Assembly: GCA_934168245.1 (NCBI GenBank)
Contig: CAKPMY010000015.1
Coordinates: forward strand, 1-39,937
From: an uncultured Bacilli bacterium
GTDB lineage: Bacteria; Bacillota_I; Bacilli_A; RF39; UBA660
Reading direction: 5' to 3'
Length of the DNA stretch: 39,937 bases
This document shows positions 6,805-15,325 of this stretch, one piece after another (the first letter of the stretch is position 1; each line of letters opens with the position of its first letter). The notes under the pieces are model-generated. The model was given only the letters and a program-made list of their open reading frames with translations, searched no databases and was not told the DNA's origin. A program made the translations under genes and the position numbers.

Positions 6805-8493
6805 ATGAAATTATTTAAACAAGTATTAGAAAAAAACAAAAAAATATTAATTTTATATTTATCAATTGGTATATTACTAACATTTTTAGAATTATATCAA
6901 GTCACATATTATCAAAAAATATTGGATGCATTTCAGAACCAAACTCTAACTATAAAACCCATAATTATTTATGGAATTTTATTATTAATATTAACTATTC
7001 TAGGCTACATTGATAACTATCCAGAACAAAAATTAAAACATGGTCTTTACCTAGATTTTAAATTACAATCTCTAAGAAAAATGAAGACTATAGATTATTT
7101 AGAATATCAAAAACTAGGAACAGGTAATTTGATTCAAAAAATAGAAGAGGGAGCAACTTCTTCTACCTCTGTCATAATGGACTTTTACTTAAATGTCTTT
7201 AGAACTTTACTACCAACCGCTATTTTTAGTTTAATATTCATCTATCAAGTAAAAAAAGAACTAACATTATTTATTTTAGTTGGCTACTTATTTGTAATCA
7301 TAATTACTAATTTAATATTAAAAAGACTTTATAATCTAAAAGAAAAAATATTAATAAACAGTGAATATCTAAACAAACACTTAGTCAGAGGATTCATGGA
7401 ATTAGTCGTTTTTAGAACTAATAAAAAGTATGACATGGAAATAGAAATAACTGAAACTGGTATAAAAAATATTGTAAATAACAAAGTAAAAATAAAACTA
7501 GTTCATGAACTATTCTTTACTTTATTTGCTCTTATTGTCTCTATTTTACAAGTCTTAATATTAGCCTTTGCTGTTTTAAAATCAACTCTTTCCGTCGGAG
7601 CAATAGTAACTGTAATAGCCTTAATAGGAAAGTCTTACCAACCAATCGCCATTTTTAATGTTGAATATGTCGACTACAAATTAAATAAAATATCTGTAAA
7701 AAGATACTTAGATTTTCTAAATTTAAAGGATGACTCTAATCTAACAATCGGCAAGAAGTTAAAGCGTTTTACTCCAACAATTACTTTTAAAAATGTAACT
7801 TACAAGTACCCTGATTCTAAAAAAATCTTAATAACCAACTTAAATTTAACTATTAAAAAATATGAGAAACTAGCAATCGTAGGTGAAACAGGTTCAGGTA
7901 AATCTACTATTATTAAATTAATAATAGGTCTCTTAAAAGACTATCAAGGAGAAATACTAATATCTAATGAAAATCTAAGTAATCTAAATTTAAATGATTT
8001 ATACAACAACATAACTTATATTTCACAAGAGTCACCAATCTTTGATGGAACTCTTCGTGAAAACATCGTCTTTGATAAAAAAATATCAGACCAAGAAATT
8101 ATAAAAGTCCTAAAACTTGTCTCCCTAGAAAAATTCTACCTTCGTCTAGAAAATGGTCTTGAAACTGAACTAGGTGAAAGAGGCATTAAAATGTCTGGAG
8201 GCGAAAGACAAAGAGTTGCTCTAGCAAGACTTTTCTTCGAAGAGAGTAGTATCATAATTTTAGATGAAGCAACATCTGCTATGGATAACATTACTGAAAA
8301 AAACGTAATGACTAATATAATGAAAAATGCTAAAGATAAAACTCTAATAATACTTGCTCATCGTCTAGAAACTATTAAAAATGTTGATAAGATATTAGTC
8401 TTATCTAATGGAGAAATAAAAGAAGAGGGAACTTATCAAGAATTACTAAATAAAAAGAATTATTTCTACAACTTAGTAAACTCTAAAAAATGA
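6805..8493 (+). CDS. ABC exporter half-transporter (membrane domain plus ATPase)
   Basis: A 562-residue protein with an N-terminal six-helix membrane domain (about 1-310) and a C-terminal ATPase. The ATPase shows Walker A GETGSGKST, signature MSGGERQR, Walker B SIIILDEAT and the switch His in LAHRLE. It belongs to the MsbA/LmrA-like exporter family, which moves lipids, peptides or drugs outward and usually works as a dimer. Start chosen at ATG 6805 with GAAAGGAAGATTACT upstream. No partner half-transporter is adjacent, so a homodimer is likely. The leader-terminator upstream suggests induction by a compound that acts on ribosomes, as known for some drug exporters, but the substrate is not shown by sequence. 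Confidence 0.88.
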   Translation: MKLFKQVLEKNKKILILYLSIGILLTFLELYQVTYYQKILDAFQNQTLTIKPIIIYGILLLILTILGYIDNYPEQKLKHGLYLDFKLQSLRKMKTIDYLEYQKLGTGNLIQKIEEGATSSTSVIMDFYLNVFRTLLPTAIFSLIFIYQVKKELTLFILVGYLFVIIITNLILKRLYNLKEKILINSEYLNKHLVRGFMELVVFRTNKKYDMEIEITETGIKNIVNNKVKIKLVHELFFTLFALIVSILQVLILAFAVLKSTLSVGAIVTVIALIGKSYQPIAIFNVEYVDYKLNKISVKRYLDFLNLKDDSNLTIGKKLKRFTPTITFKNVTYKYPDSKKILITNLNLTIKKYEKLAIVGETGSGKSTIIKLIIGLLKDYQGEILISNENLSNLNLNDLYNNITYISQESPIFDGTLRENIVFDKKISDQEIIKVLKLVSLEKFYLRLENGLETELGERGIKMSGGERQRVALARLFFEESSIIILDEATSAMDNITEKNVMTNIMKNAKDKTLIILAHRLETIKNVDKILVLSNGEIKEEGTYQELLNKKNYFYNLVNSKK

Positions 8494-8551
8494 GTTAGTC
8501 AAACGTTAACAAAAAATGTAAACTTACACACTTTTTTCGACATTTACTTAT

Positions 8552-8581
8552 ATTGTATTAATACAATTTTTATGATAGAAT
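8552..8581 (+). promoter_or_regulatory. Promoter with a palindromic operator over the -35
   Basis: ATTGTATTAATACAAT (8552-8567) is a perfect 16-base palindrome. It contains the -35 TTGTAT (8553-8558), followed by a 17-base spacer and -10 TAGAAT (8576-8581). The half-sites ATTGTAT/ATACAAT also occur over the -35 of the TetR gene at 10242. Confidence 0.65.
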
Positions 8582-8615
8582 TAATACTAGATAATAAATA
8601 ATAAGAAGGTGTGTT

Positions 8616-10169
8616 ATGAATAAAATAAAAAATGTTATTTATACTTTATTATTAATATCTATTATGACAATAACAATAAATGTTTGGGCACAACCAGAAA
8701 GTACAACGTCGGACTTTTCACTTGAAAATGTAACCGGTACAACGGATCCAGATAGTTATATTATAGAAGAAAAAGCAACCCTAACTATAAATAAAGTATC
8801 GAGTTCAGACTCATTTTTTGCTTATAAAATTATTGATGTTTTCTATAATCCATCAACTAATGTCGTAACATATGAATTTACATTGGACTTTAAAACCTTT
8901 TTAGCACAATCAGACATTTATAAATCATTAACAATTTCAGACTATTATAATTTAACCTCAGGCGATATTACCTCAGGTTCAACGCAAACCTCATCAACTC
9001 TAGATAAACTTGTTAGTAAGTATGCTAGTTATCTTCAAAATAATGGTAGTGAAGGGTATTCAATGACAACATCTGGAACAACAGCCTCTGCAAGCCTTAA
9101 ATCGGGAGTCTACTTAGTCTTACCATCTTCAACCCAAAGAATTTATGCCGTAATGGTTGGTAATCTAACCCCGACTGTCTCTAATGGTTCATGGGTAATA
9201 AATGATTTTACTATTAATGCTAAAGTAAGTGACGCTTCTGTTGTAAAATATATTGGTAAAGAAGGACAAACTGTAGGTAGTTATAGTTATGGTGATGAAG
9301 TTCCATCTATCTTAGTCGCAACACTTCCTCAGTTTCCAACCAATGCAAATGGAGTAATAGTATTACTCGGAGATGTAATAGATCCAATCTTCGATTTACC
9401 AACATATAATAAGTTCACAGTAAAAGATGGGGATACAACTCTAACTACTAAATCAGATGGTACAGTAGTCGATAGTTCTGGTAATGTAGTCGCAACTATT
9501 TCTATACCAAATGAATTTTGGACTGGACAATTAGGTGGCAGGGTAGTTACTCTTACCGTAAATCATAAATACATTAAAAGCACAAAAGTAACAGTTACTT
9601 ATAATCTTACTCTAAATTCATCCGCAACCGTTAGTACATCAGGAAATCAAAATACAGCAGGTCTTGTAATAAATAGTGATGTCTATAATGAAAGTGCCAA
9701 TGACTCAACAAGCGGTTCTTACATTCCTTTTTACACATACACAACAATCTACACCTATGGTATTGACTTACTTGCCTACAAGCAAGGTGACAATTCAACC
9801 ACCTTATCAGATATGGTATTTGAAGTATATAAAGATTCAAATCTAACTCAAAAAGTTGGTACAATTACCACAGACTCATCTGGTAAAGGAACCCTTGCTG
9901 GAGTCGCCGAAGGTACATACTACCTAAAAAATACTAAAACCAAATCAGGTTACGACCTTGCCGCTACAACAAGTATGAAAGTAAAAATATCAGGCTCAGT
10001 AGCAAGTACAACCGATGGCTATTACAAAGTAGAAATAGAAGTACCAGTTACCAAAAGTTTACCATTAACTGGTGGCTCTGGTATCATTACTTATATTTTA
10101 CTAGGCCTAGCAGTGATTACACTTGCTATAGTTGGTTTAATCTATTACAATAAAAAGAACAACAAATAA
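8616..10169 (+). CDS. LPxTG-type cell-wall-anchored surface protein, pilin-like
   Basis: A 517-residue secreted protein. Residues 1-25 form a signal peptide with likely cleavage after VWA. The C-terminus has the sorting signal LPLTGG, a hydrophobic helix (IITYILLGLAVITLAIVGLIYY) and a KKNNK tail, so a sortase should link it to the wall; no sortase gene is in the window. Residues 30-370 are beta-rich with Ser/Thr-rich stretches and resemble pilin or adhesin domains. A Cna-B/SpaA-like domain covers about 390-480 (VFEVYKDSNLTQKVGTITTD ... GTYYLKNTKTKSGY); such domains often carry internal isopeptide bonds. Ribosome binding site AGAAGGTGTGTT. A terminator follows at once, so it is a single-gene unit. 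Confidence 0.88.
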   Translation: MNKIKNVIYTLLLISIMTITINVWAQPESTTSDFSLENVTGTTDPDSYIIEEKATLTINKVSSSDSFFAYKIIDVFYNPSTNVVTYEFTLDFKTFLAQSDIYKSLTISDYYNLTSGDITSGSTQTSSTLDKLVSKYASYLQNNGSEGYSMTTSGTTASASLKSGVYLVLPSSTQRIYAVMVGNLTPTVSNGSWVINDFTINAKVSDASVVKYIGKEGQTVGSYSYGDEVPSILVATLPQFPTNANGVIVLLGDVIDPIFDLPTYNKFTVKDGDTTLTTKSDGTVVDSSGNVVATISIPNEFWTGQLGGRVVTLTVNHKYIKSTKVTVTYNLTLNSSATVSTSGNQNTAGLVINSDVYNESANDSTSGSYIPFYTYTTIYTYGIDLLAYKQGDNSTTLSDMVFEVYKDSNLTQKVGTITTDSSGKGTLAGVAEGTYYLKNTKTKSGYDLAATTSMKVKISGSVASTTDGYYKVEIEVPVTKSLPLTGGSGIITYILLGLAVITLAIVGLIYYNKKNNK

Positions 10170-10172
10170 AAG

Positions 10173-10205
10173 AATTAGTCAATTTCATTTTTGACTAATT
10201 TTTTT
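10173..10205 (+). terminator. Terminator after the surface protein gene
   Basis: AATTAGTCAA (10173-10182) and TTGACTAATT (10191-10200) form a perfect 10-pair stem followed by a T-run. Confidence 0.85.
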
Positions 10206-10241
10206 CTTGAAAAAACTTCATAAAAAAACATCTATACAAAT

Positions 10242-10272
10242 ATTGTATCGTGTGATACAATAAACCTGTAAT
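10242..10272 (+). promoter_or_regulatory. TetR operator and promoter
   Basis: ATTGTATC (10242-10249), GTGT, GATACAAT (10254-10261): a perfect 8-base inverted repeat. It contains a -35 TTGTAT (10243-10248) with -10 TGTAAT (10267-10272) 18 bases on. Its position over the promoter of the TetR gene suggests autoregulation. Confidence 0.65.
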
Positions 10273-10294
10273 TGATATGAAAGAGGGTGAAATA

Positions 10295-10903
10295 TTGCCT
10301 ACGACAACAAGAATAACTAAAGAAATGATTTTAAATGCTGCTTTTGAAATAACGAGAACTGAAGGAATTGGAAAAGTTAGTAACAGAGAAATAGCCAAGA
10401 AAATGAATTGCTCAATCAGACCAATTTATTACCAATTTAAAAACTCCGAGGAATTAAACAAAGAGTTGTACAATAAAATAGATAGATACTTCTATACTTT
10501 TATAATGCAAAACATGGTTGATGATATTCCTCCATACCAACAAATTGGTATCAACTACATAAAGTTTGCTCAAGAAGAAACTAACTTTTTTAAAGTACTG
10601 TTCATGTCCCCGGCCCGAGATGTTCCTAATACCTTTGTCGCAACAGACGAAACCGGTTTTGCTGGTGTTATTGATGCCATTAAACTAAGTACACATTTAG
10701 GCGACAAAGACATCAAAAGTTTCCACACAAAAATGTGGATATTTGTTCACGGAATCGCAACCTTAATCGTCTCTAAAAGTGTTAAATTTACCGAAAAACA
10801 AATTAAAGATTTATTATCCCTAGAATTTCAAGCACTCATGTTACTTGAAGAAAATCCTGATAATAAATGGGTATTAAAAAATAGTAATGATTGGAGAAAA
10901 TAA
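10295..10903 (+). CDS. TetR/AcrR-family transcriptional regulator
   Basis: A 202-residue regulator starting from TTG 10295, which has AGAGGGTG at the right distance; an in-frame ATG at 10277 lacks a ribosome binding site. Residues 7-52 form the TetR helix-turn-helix (TKEMILNAAFEITRTEGIGKVSNREIAKKM ... IYYQFKNSEELNKEL). The rest is helical and should bind a ligand; the C-terminal region resembles the TetR_C_33-like type with an FKVLFMSP segment. It is the first gene of a run of same-strand genes that ends with an ABC transporter, the usual arrangement of a ligand-induced transport operon. The palindrome at 10242 is its likely binding site, and the one at 8552 may be a second. Confidence 0.85.
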   Translation: MPTTTRITKEMILNAAFEITRTEGIGKVSNREIAKKMNCSIRPIYYQFKNSEELNKELYNKIDRYFYTFIMQNMVDDIPPYQQIGINYIKFAQEETNFFKVLFMSPARDVPNTFVATDETGFAGVIDAIKLSTHLGDKDIKSFHTKMWIFVHGIATLIVSKSVKFTEKQIKDLLSLEFQALMLLEENPDNKWVLKNSNDWRK

Positions 10904-10905
10904 AA

Positions 10906-11589
10906 ATGAAAAACTATAAAAATATCATCCTAGGTTTAATTTTAATTTTAATTGGTATCGTAGTTGGAACCAATTCTCTAGGTATAACAAACATAAATAT
11001 CTTCTTTGCTGGTTGGTGGACTCTATTTATAATAGTTCCATGTTTCATCGGTCTTTTAAGCGAAGCTGAAAAAACAGGTAATATCATTGGTTTATTAATA
11101 GGTATATCTTTACTATTATGTTGTCAAAATGTTTTAGACTTTGATCTTATCTGGAAATTAGCCTTACCAGTAGCCTTAATTATTATTGGCTTATCTTTTG
11201 TCTTCAAAGATACTTTTAATCATAAAATATCATCTAAAATAAAAGAGTTAAATAATAAAGAAACTTCCGAAGGCTACTGTTCAACTTTTACAGGCCAAAA
11301 TATTAAACTAGGTGATGAAAAGTTTACTGGTACAGATTTAACTGCTATATTTGGTGGTATCAAATTTGACATGACTAGTGCCAAACTAGAAAAGGAATCT
11401 GTTATAAATGCCTCTAGTATTTTTGGCGGAATTGAAATCTATGTCCCAGAAAATGTAGAAGTAAAAATAAAGTCATCTTCAATATTTGGTGGAGTAAGTG
11501 ACAAAAGAAAAAACATCTCTCAAGATGAAAAAAATAAAACATTATATATAAATGCAACCTGCATTTTTGGAGGAGTTGAAATAAAATGA
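10906..11589 (+). CDS. LiaF-like membrane protein
   Basis: A 227-residue protein with four short hydrophobic helices in residues 1-105 and a C-terminal beta-domain (about 130-227) with the repeated pattern IFGGIKFDM, SSIFGGIEIYVP, SSIFGGVSD and CIFGGVEIK. This is the LiaF C-terminal domain, found in proteins that sense or transmit cell-envelope stress from antibiotics and cationic peptides. ATG 10906 starts two bases after the TetR stop, with GGAGAAAATAAAA upstream; an ATG five codons earlier overlaps the TetR gene. There is no LiaRS pair here, so TetR may be the regulatory partner instead. Confidence 0.8.
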   Translation: MKNYKNIILGLILILIGIVVGTNSLGITNINIFFAGWWTLFIIVPCFIGLLSEAEKTGNIIGLLIGISLLLCCQNVLDFDLIWKLALPVALIIIGLSFVFKDTFNHKISSKIKELNNKETSEGYCSTFTGQNIKLGDEKFTGTDLTAIFGGIKFDMTSAKLEKESVINASSIFGGIEIYVPENVEVKIKSSSIFGGVSDKRKNISQDEKNKTLYINATCIFGGVEIK

Positions 11590-12404
11590 CAGAGGCTCAA
11601 AAAATAATTAAATATCTTGCTCTTTCTCTGGCCATAGTTCTAATAATATCAATATTCTCCGCCATCATAACTGGCATATATGGCTTATCTAATGTTTTAG
11701 GCTTAAATCACAAACAAAAAGTTGGCGATTTAAAAGAACTATCTTGTCTAACTGCCGAGACTATTCCAACAGACCTAAAAATAGATCTGAGTTACACAGA
11801 CTTAATAATAAAATCTGCCGATGAATTCAAGATAGAAACAACAGACTCATCAATCAAATGTAAGGGTAAAAATTCTACTTTAACAATCAAAGACAAAAAG
11901 AATTATTTTAATGTTACTACTAAACAAAAATTAGTCATCTCTCTAGCAAATACTGAAACATTTTCTGATATTGACATTTCAACTGGAGCCGGCAGTCTAG
12001 AAATTGACAATCTAATAACCAAACGCCTTACTCTAGATTTAGGAGCCGGTAAAACTACAATTAAAAAACTAATTTCTAATGATACAGAAATTGATACTGG
12101 AGCCGGTGAATTTACTATTGAATCTGGTACAATTAATGACCTAGATTTCGATATGGGAGTAGGTAAAACTACAATTACTGCCAATATTACCGGCAAAAGT
12201 AAAATTGATTCTGGAGTCGGTAGTCTAAACCTAAATATTCTAAACTACAAAGAAAATTACAGATTAAACTTAAGTAAAGGAATTGGAACTATAAAAGTTG
12301 ATAATGAAGAAGTAAAGGACAATGAAACTATTGGAACGGGTCTTCATACTTTAACTATCGATGGTGGAGTTGGCGAAATTAATATAAAATTCAAGGGAGA
12401 ATAA
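11586..12404 (+). CDS. DUF4097-like beta-repeat membrane-anchored protein
   Basis: A 272-residue protein overlapping the LiaF-like gene by four bases (ATGA). One N-terminal helix (about 10-35) anchors it. The rest is a right-handed beta-repeat: TGAGSLEIDNL, LGAGKTTIKKL, TGAGEFTIESG, MGVGKTTITANI and SGVGSLNLNIL at roughly 20-residue steps. This is the DUF4097 (LiaG/YvlB-like) fold, often encoded next to LiaF proteins and placed at the membrane surface. Function unknown; linked by position to envelope stress. Confidence 0.78.
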   Translation: MTEAQKIIKYLALSLAIVLIISIFSAIITGIYGLSNVLGLNHKQKVGDLKELSCLTAETIPTDLKIDLSYTDLIIKSADEFKIETTDSSIKCKGKNSTLTIKDKKNYFNVTTKQKLVISLANTETFSDIDISTGAGSLEIDNLITKRLTLDLGAGKTTIKKLISNDTEIDTGAGEFTIESGTINDLDFDMGVGKTTITANITGKSKIDSGVGSLNLNILNYKENYRLNLSKGIGTIKVDNEEVKDNETIGTGLHTLTIDGGVGEINIKFKGE

Positions 12405-12405
12405 C

Positions 12406-12644
12406 ATGAAAGAATTTATACTAGCAGCCTTACCATATGTAATTATAGGCCTTTCTCTAATAATCATCTATACATCAAATAGAACAACAATAAAAATGAT
12501 AATTACTTAACAGAAGGTATGGTGCTTGGCATGTGCCTAGGTGTTTCTTTAGCAACATCTCTCAATCTCAACTTAGGACTAGGAATAAGTCTAGGTATGT
12601 TAATTGGTGAAGCGATTGGTGCCTCTTTAAAAAAAGAAAAATAA
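12406..12644 (+). pseudogene. Small two-helix membrane protein with a frameshift
   Basis: ATG 12406 opens a frame with one hydrophobic helix (FILAALPYVIIGLSLIIIY) that stops at 12508-12510. The -1 frame, open from 12483, continues naturally as NNNKNDNYLTEGMVLGMCLG and a Gly-rich helix ending at 12644. Joined, they make a protein of about 79 residues with the plan helix, polar loop, TEGMxLGMxxG, glycine-rich helix, which I recall from small Bacillota membrane proteins. A one-base loss between 12483 and 12507 explains it; no classical slippery site is visible. A sequencing error cannot be excluded. Confidence 0.6.
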
Positions 12645-12710
12645 AATCAGGTAGTCCTGAACATGAACTTGTTCTAAAATGTTGTACCTGTCTAAAAAGG
12701 AAAAAATAAA

Positions 12711-12926
12711 ATGAGTAAATATTTAAAACTATGGGAATACATAAAGGAAAATAATAAAAGCGAAATTTCTTTTACTGAAGTAGAAGAGGTACTTGGATTC
12801 CCACTTGATCATTCATTTCTAAACTCAAAAAAAGAGTTGCACGAGTTTGGTTATGAGGTAGAAAAAATAAGTTTAAAAAATAAGACAATAAAACTTAAAA
12901 AATACAATAATAAAATTCAAAAGTAA
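12711..12926 (+). CDS. Small DUF7662-like protein
   Basis: A 71-residue soluble protein. It has the pattern KYLKLWEYIKENNK, SFTEVEEVLGFPLDHSFL, KKELHEFGYEVEKISLKNKT, which matches a small domain (DUF7662-like) that occurs alone or fused to regulators in many bacteria; the SF-L plus aromatic-YEV pattern suggests a compact nucleic-acid-binding-like fold. Ribosome binding site AAAAAGGAAAAAATAAA. It sits inside the TetR-ABC operon. No function is established from sequence. Confidence 0.65.
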   Translation: MSKYLKLWEYIKENNKSEISFTEVEEVLGFPLDHSFLNSKKELHEFGYEVEKISLKNKTIKLKKYNNKIQK

Positions 12927-12962
12927 AACAAAAAAAACTAATTATAAAAGGAAAAATGAAAT

Positions 12963-13169
12963 ATGGATAAAAAAACTGAAAATCTTATAAAGGCATCTAC
13001 CGTCCTATCTATAATAGCCGCTCTAATATGTGCCTTTTTCTTAATATTTGATTATGTTAAAGGCAATACTTTTAATGGAATCTGGCTTATCGCTCTATTA
13101 ACCAATATAAGTATTTTACTAGCCAACTATACAAACTTACAAAACAGTAAAACACCTGCTAAAAAATAA
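12963..13169 (+). CDS. Small two-helix membrane protein
   Basis: A 68-residue protein with two hydrophobic helices (about residues 11-31 and 38-57) joined by a short loop, and short charged ends. Ribosome binding site AAAAGGAAAAATGAAAT before ATG 12963. It lies in the operon just before the ABC transporter genes. I do not recognise a family; it may be an accessory subunit, which is inference from position. Confidence 0.65.
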   Translation: MDKKTENLIKASTVLSIIAALICAFFLIFDYVKGNTFNGIWLIALLTNISILLANYTNLQNSKTPAKK

Positions 13170-13205
13170 TAAAAGGAAAAGACTAAATAAAAAGGAAAGA
13201 TTAAT

Positions 13206-14144
13206 ATGAATAATGTAATATCTGTAAAAAATCTAACTAAAAAATATAAAAATCTAACAGCAATCGACAACTTATCTTTTGACGTTCATGAAGGAGAAAT
13301 CTTAGGACTTTTAGGACCTAATGGTTCTGGTAAATCGACAACTATTAATTGTCTTTTATCTCTTCTAAATTTTGAACAAGGAACAATTAAAATATTTGGT
13401 AAAGAAATGACTCCTGAGTCTTATGACATTAAAAGAAATATTGGTGTTATCTTTCAAGAAGTTGCCGTCTTTGATGAATTAACTGTCTATGAAAATATCG
13501 ACTATTTCTGTGGCTTATACATAACCGATAAAAATGAAAGAGCCACATATATTGAAGATGCCATCAAACTAGTAGGATTAGAAGAGTTTAAAAAATTCTA
13601 TCCAAAACAATTATCAGGAGGTCTACTAAGACGTCTAAATATTGCTTGTGGAATTGCTCATAAACCTAAACTAATCTTTTTAGATGAACCAACCGTAGCC
13701 GTTGATCCTCAAAGTAGAAATAATATCTTAGATGGTATCAAAAAGCTACGTGATGAAGGAGCAACCATTCTCTATACTACACATTACATGGAAGAAGTTG
13801 AACTTTTATGTGACCGTATAATTATTCTTGATAAAGGTAAAATAATTGCTCAAGGTACAACAGAAGAATTAAAAGACTTAGCCAAGATAGAAGAGAAAAT
13901 AACTGTTGAAGTAGAAAATATTAGTACTGAGACAATCGATAAAATAAAAGAATTTAAAACAGTAGAGGAAGTAACTCTAAATAAAAATATCCTTCTAGTT
14001 ACTTATAAAAAAGGCAATAACAATCTACGAAAACTAATTGATTTCTTAGAAGAAAACAAAGTAACTTACAACAAGATCTTCTCTGAAAGACCAACTCTAA
14101 ATGACGTCTTCCTAGAGTTAACTGGAAAGGAATTAAGAGACTAA
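13206..14144 (+). CDS. ABC-2-type transporter ATP-binding protein
   Basis: A 312-residue ATPase: Walker A GPNGSGKST (about 37-45), Q-loop VIFQE, signature LSGGLLRRL, Walker B LIFLDEPT and switch His TTHYMEE. The C-terminal 80 residues form the extra domain typical of drug and lipid ABC-2 ATPases (NodI/CcmA/DrrA type). It overlaps the first permease by one base (TAATG), so the two are translationally coupled. With the next two genes it forms a complete transporter with two different membrane subunits. Confidence 0.93.
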   Translation: MNNVISVKNLTKKYKNLTAIDNLSFDVHEGEILGLLGPNGSGKSTTINCLLSLLNFEQGTIKIFGKEMTPESYDIKRNIGVIFQEVAVFDELTVYENIDYFCGLYITDKNERATYIEDAIKLVGLEEFKKFYPKQLSGGLLRRLNIACGIAHKPKLIFLDEPTVAVDPQSRNNILDGIKKLRDEGATILYTTHYMEEVELLCDRIIILDKGKIIAQGTTEELKDLAKIEEKITVEVENISTETIDKIKEFKTVEEVTLNKNILLVTYKKGNNNLRKLIDFLEENKVTYNKIFSERPTLNDVFLELTGKELRD

Positions 14145-15325
14145 TGTTTCTTCATAATTTTAAGTACTCACTAAAAACTCTTCTTAGAAATAAAGGACTA
14201 ATCTTTTGGACTTTTGCCTTTCCCATTATTTTAGGAACTTTATTCAATCTAGCCTTTAGTGACATTGAAAACAAAGAAACTCTAGATATAATTGATATTG
14301 CCATTGTAAATAATGAAGAGTTTAAAACCGATACTTACTTTAAAGAATCTTTTAAAGCCCTAAGTAAAAAGAAAGATCCAAACCAATTATTTGATACTAA
14401 ATATACTAATCTTTCTACAGCCAAAACTCTTCTAAAAGAAAATAAAATAACTGGTTACTTATTATTTGAAAATAACGACGTAAAAATAACTGTCAATGAT
14501 AAAGGTTACCATGAAACAATTCTAAGATTCGTTGTAGATGAATTAAGTAGTCAAAAAGAAATGTTAGAAACTCTAACAACTAAAGAAATAGCAGACTCAT
14601 ATAAGTCTGGAAACTTAAATGTTGACTCTGAAAAGATCTATCAAGATACCCTAAGTCTAATAAATAGTACTACTCCAAAGTTAAATAATATTTCTAATTC
14701 TAACTTGAGTTATACGATGATTGAGTATTATACTTTATTAGCCATGGCTTGTCTTTATGGAGCCTTAATATCTATGTTCGTAACCAATAAAAAAATAGCC
14801 AACATGAGTAGTGCCGGTAAAAGAACCAGTATTTCTCCTACTAATAAGAAAACACTTTTACTAGGAAGTTTTCTAGCAAGCTACTTAGTCCAACTACTTG
14901 GTATTTTAATTCTTTATTTATACACAATTCTTGTTATAAAAGCAGACTATGGTAGCAATACCTTCTTAGTATTCTTACTTCTAATGGCCGGATCTTTAGC
15001 CGGTCTAACACTAGGAATTGCTATTTCAACAGTTCTAAAGTCTAATGAAAATACTAAAACTGGTATCTTAATATCTCTAACTATGTTAGCATCATTCCTA
15101 TCAGGTATGATGGGTATTACTATGAAATATGTTATTGATACTAATATTCCAATTCTAAATAAAATAAATCCAGCAGCCATGATTACTGATGGTCTCTATT
15201 CACTATATTATTACAGTACTCTAGACAGATTCTATTTTAATATTATTAGTCTTATAATATTTTCTATCATTATGTTAGTTATATCTTATCAAGGATTAAG
15301 GAGAGAAAAATATGACAGTATTTAA
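14144..15325 (+). CDS. ABC-2-type transporter permease, first subunit
   Basis: A 393-residue membrane protein: one N-terminal helix (about 20-38), a large outside domain (about 40-190) and five further helices, the layout of ABC2_membrane_3 permeases. It overlaps the ATPase gene by one base and the second permease by 14 bases. Substrate unknown; the LiaF-like neighbours suggest lipid-linked or membrane-active compounds. Confidence 0.88.
   Translation: MFLHNFKYSLKTLLRNKGLIFWTFAFPIILGTLFNLAFSDIENKETLDIIDIAIVNNEEFKTDTYFKESFKALSKKKDPNQLFDTKYTNLSTAKTLLKENKITGYLLFENNDVKITVNDKGYHETILRFVVDELSSQKEMLETLTTKEIADSYKSGNLNVDSEKIYQDTLSLINSTTPKLNNISNSNLSYTMIEYYTLLAMACLYGALISMFVTNKKIANMSSAGKRTSISPTNKKTLLLGSFLASYLVQLLGILILYLYTILVIKADYGSNTFLVFLLLMAGSLAGLTLGIAISTVLKSNENTKTGILISLTMLASFLSGMMGITMKYVIDTNIPILNKINPAAMITDGLYSLYYYSTLDRFYFNIISLIIFSIIMLVISYQGLRREKYDSI

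Noticed and set aside
11903..12196. Minus-strand open frame of 97 codons
   Set aside because: It is antisense to the DUF4097-like gene, has no ribosome binding site and reflects the repeats of that gene.
12483..12507. Programmed -1 frameshift joining the two halves of the small membrane protein
   Set aside because: No X-XXY-YYZ slippery site or downstream stem is visible; a simple one-base loss is the easier reading.
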